From positions 1 to 5,735 of the forward strand of contig CAKSPL010000090.1 of NCBI GenBank assembly GCA_934481325.1: a stretch of DNA of 5,735 bases, in the 5' to 3' direction. This DNA comes from an uncultured Eubacteriales bacterium. GTDB taxonomy: Bacteria; Bacillota; Clostridia; Oscillospirales; CAG-272. The notes beneath the pieces are model-generated. The model made no database searches. It had not been told where the DNA came from and worked only from the letters and a program-made list of their open reading frames with translations. The translations under genes and the position numbers were made by a program. Each line of letters opens with the position of its first letter. The stretch's first letter is position 1. Of the stretch, positions 5,578-5,735 are shown one piece after another.

Positions 5578-5735
5578 CGCGGGGGGCACGCAAGGAGGTG
5601 CCTTCCCTGTAAGGCACCCCCTTGACCCCCTTCAAAACCTTTCAAACAAGGAAAAGGCACCCCCGGGCACCTGCGGACTCCGTCTTCGACGGCGGCTACA
5701 CGGCTCACGCGTTGCCTTGGGTTCACACGCCCAAA
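5578..5735 (+). repeat. Dispersed intergenic repeat, copy 2 (truncated by the window end)
   Basis: The inverted partner of 72-240. It starts 10 bases after the cinA stop codon with a GC-rich lead-in (5578-5590), then the hairpin at 5591-5624, a CCTTTCAAACAAG section (5639-5651), the identical 30-base block (5668-5697, containing the CCGTC/GACGG dyad) and the identical 29-base block (5707-5735). It lacks the nine-base duplication present in copy 1. By comparison with copy 1 the element should continue past the window end toward a second hairpin equivalent to 3-35. No gene with a ribosome binding site is seen between 5568 and 5735. Confidence 0.9.
5591..5624 (+). terminator. Hairpin downstream of cinA, probable terminator
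   Basis: CAAGGAGGTGCCTT (5591-5604) pairs with 5611-5624 around a six-base loop, with one A-C mismatch (5596/5619). It begins 23 bases after the cinA stop codon. No clear T-run follows, so termination may be inefficient or factor-assisted. It corresponds to the hairpin at 193-227 after the leftward gene. The left arm has drifted from the perfect version there, while the right arm is identical over 14 bases. Confidence 0.6.

Noticed and set aside
4365..5726. 453-codon open frame on the minus strand opposite cinA
   Set aside because: It is in register with cinA and explained by the same codon avoidance. It would begin inside the repeat and has no family resemblance.

Overview
The window looks like chromosomal DNA from a GC-rich member of the Clostridia (Bacillota), plausibly an uncultured gut Oscillospiraceae/Ruminococcaceae-type bacterium. 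This is an inference. It rests on strong AGGAGG-type ribosome binding sites, consensus sigma-A promoters set in GC-rich DNA, a Firmicutes-style full-length cinA, a PflX-like radical SAM protein, and near-complete avoidance of TTA, CTA and TCA codons (about 4 in 1634 codons).

Layout. Bases 1-246 are non-coding repeat DNA: a near-perfect hairpin at 3-35 and a complex dispersed repeat at 72-240. A gene for a two-helix membrane protein with a long Ala/Pro-rich tail runs leftward (247-972). A compact divergent promoter region (about 1005-1090) drives it and, to the right, a cytosolic glutaminase A-like (DUF4964/DUF5127/DUF4965/DUF1793) protein of 676 aa (1135-3165). A hairpin-containing 55-base gap leads to a COG1313/PflX-like radical SAM protein (3221-4126, GTG start). 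After a 190-base gap carrying a 19-base direct repeat comes full-length cinA (4317-5567). Bases 5568-5735 hold a second, inverted copy of the left-hand repeat, cut off by the window end.

The three rightward genes could be one transcript, since I see no convincing promoter in front of the second or third. Their functions do not form an obvious pathway: a putative amidase or glycosidase-like hydrolase, an orphan radical SAM activase homologue, and a nucleotide-repair/NMN-deamidase protein. They look like ordinary housekeeping or accessory genes.

The most interesting structure is non-coding. Two copies of a repeat of about 160 bases flank the four-gene block in inverted orientation. Each begins 6-10 bases after the stop codon of the adjacent gene with a strong hairpin and runs away from it in the same polarity. 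This suggests a mobile or dispersed 3'-end element (terminator-like, or a REP/MITE-type repeat) rather than random intergenic DNA. I did not find clear evidence of a new defence, toxin or enzymatic system.
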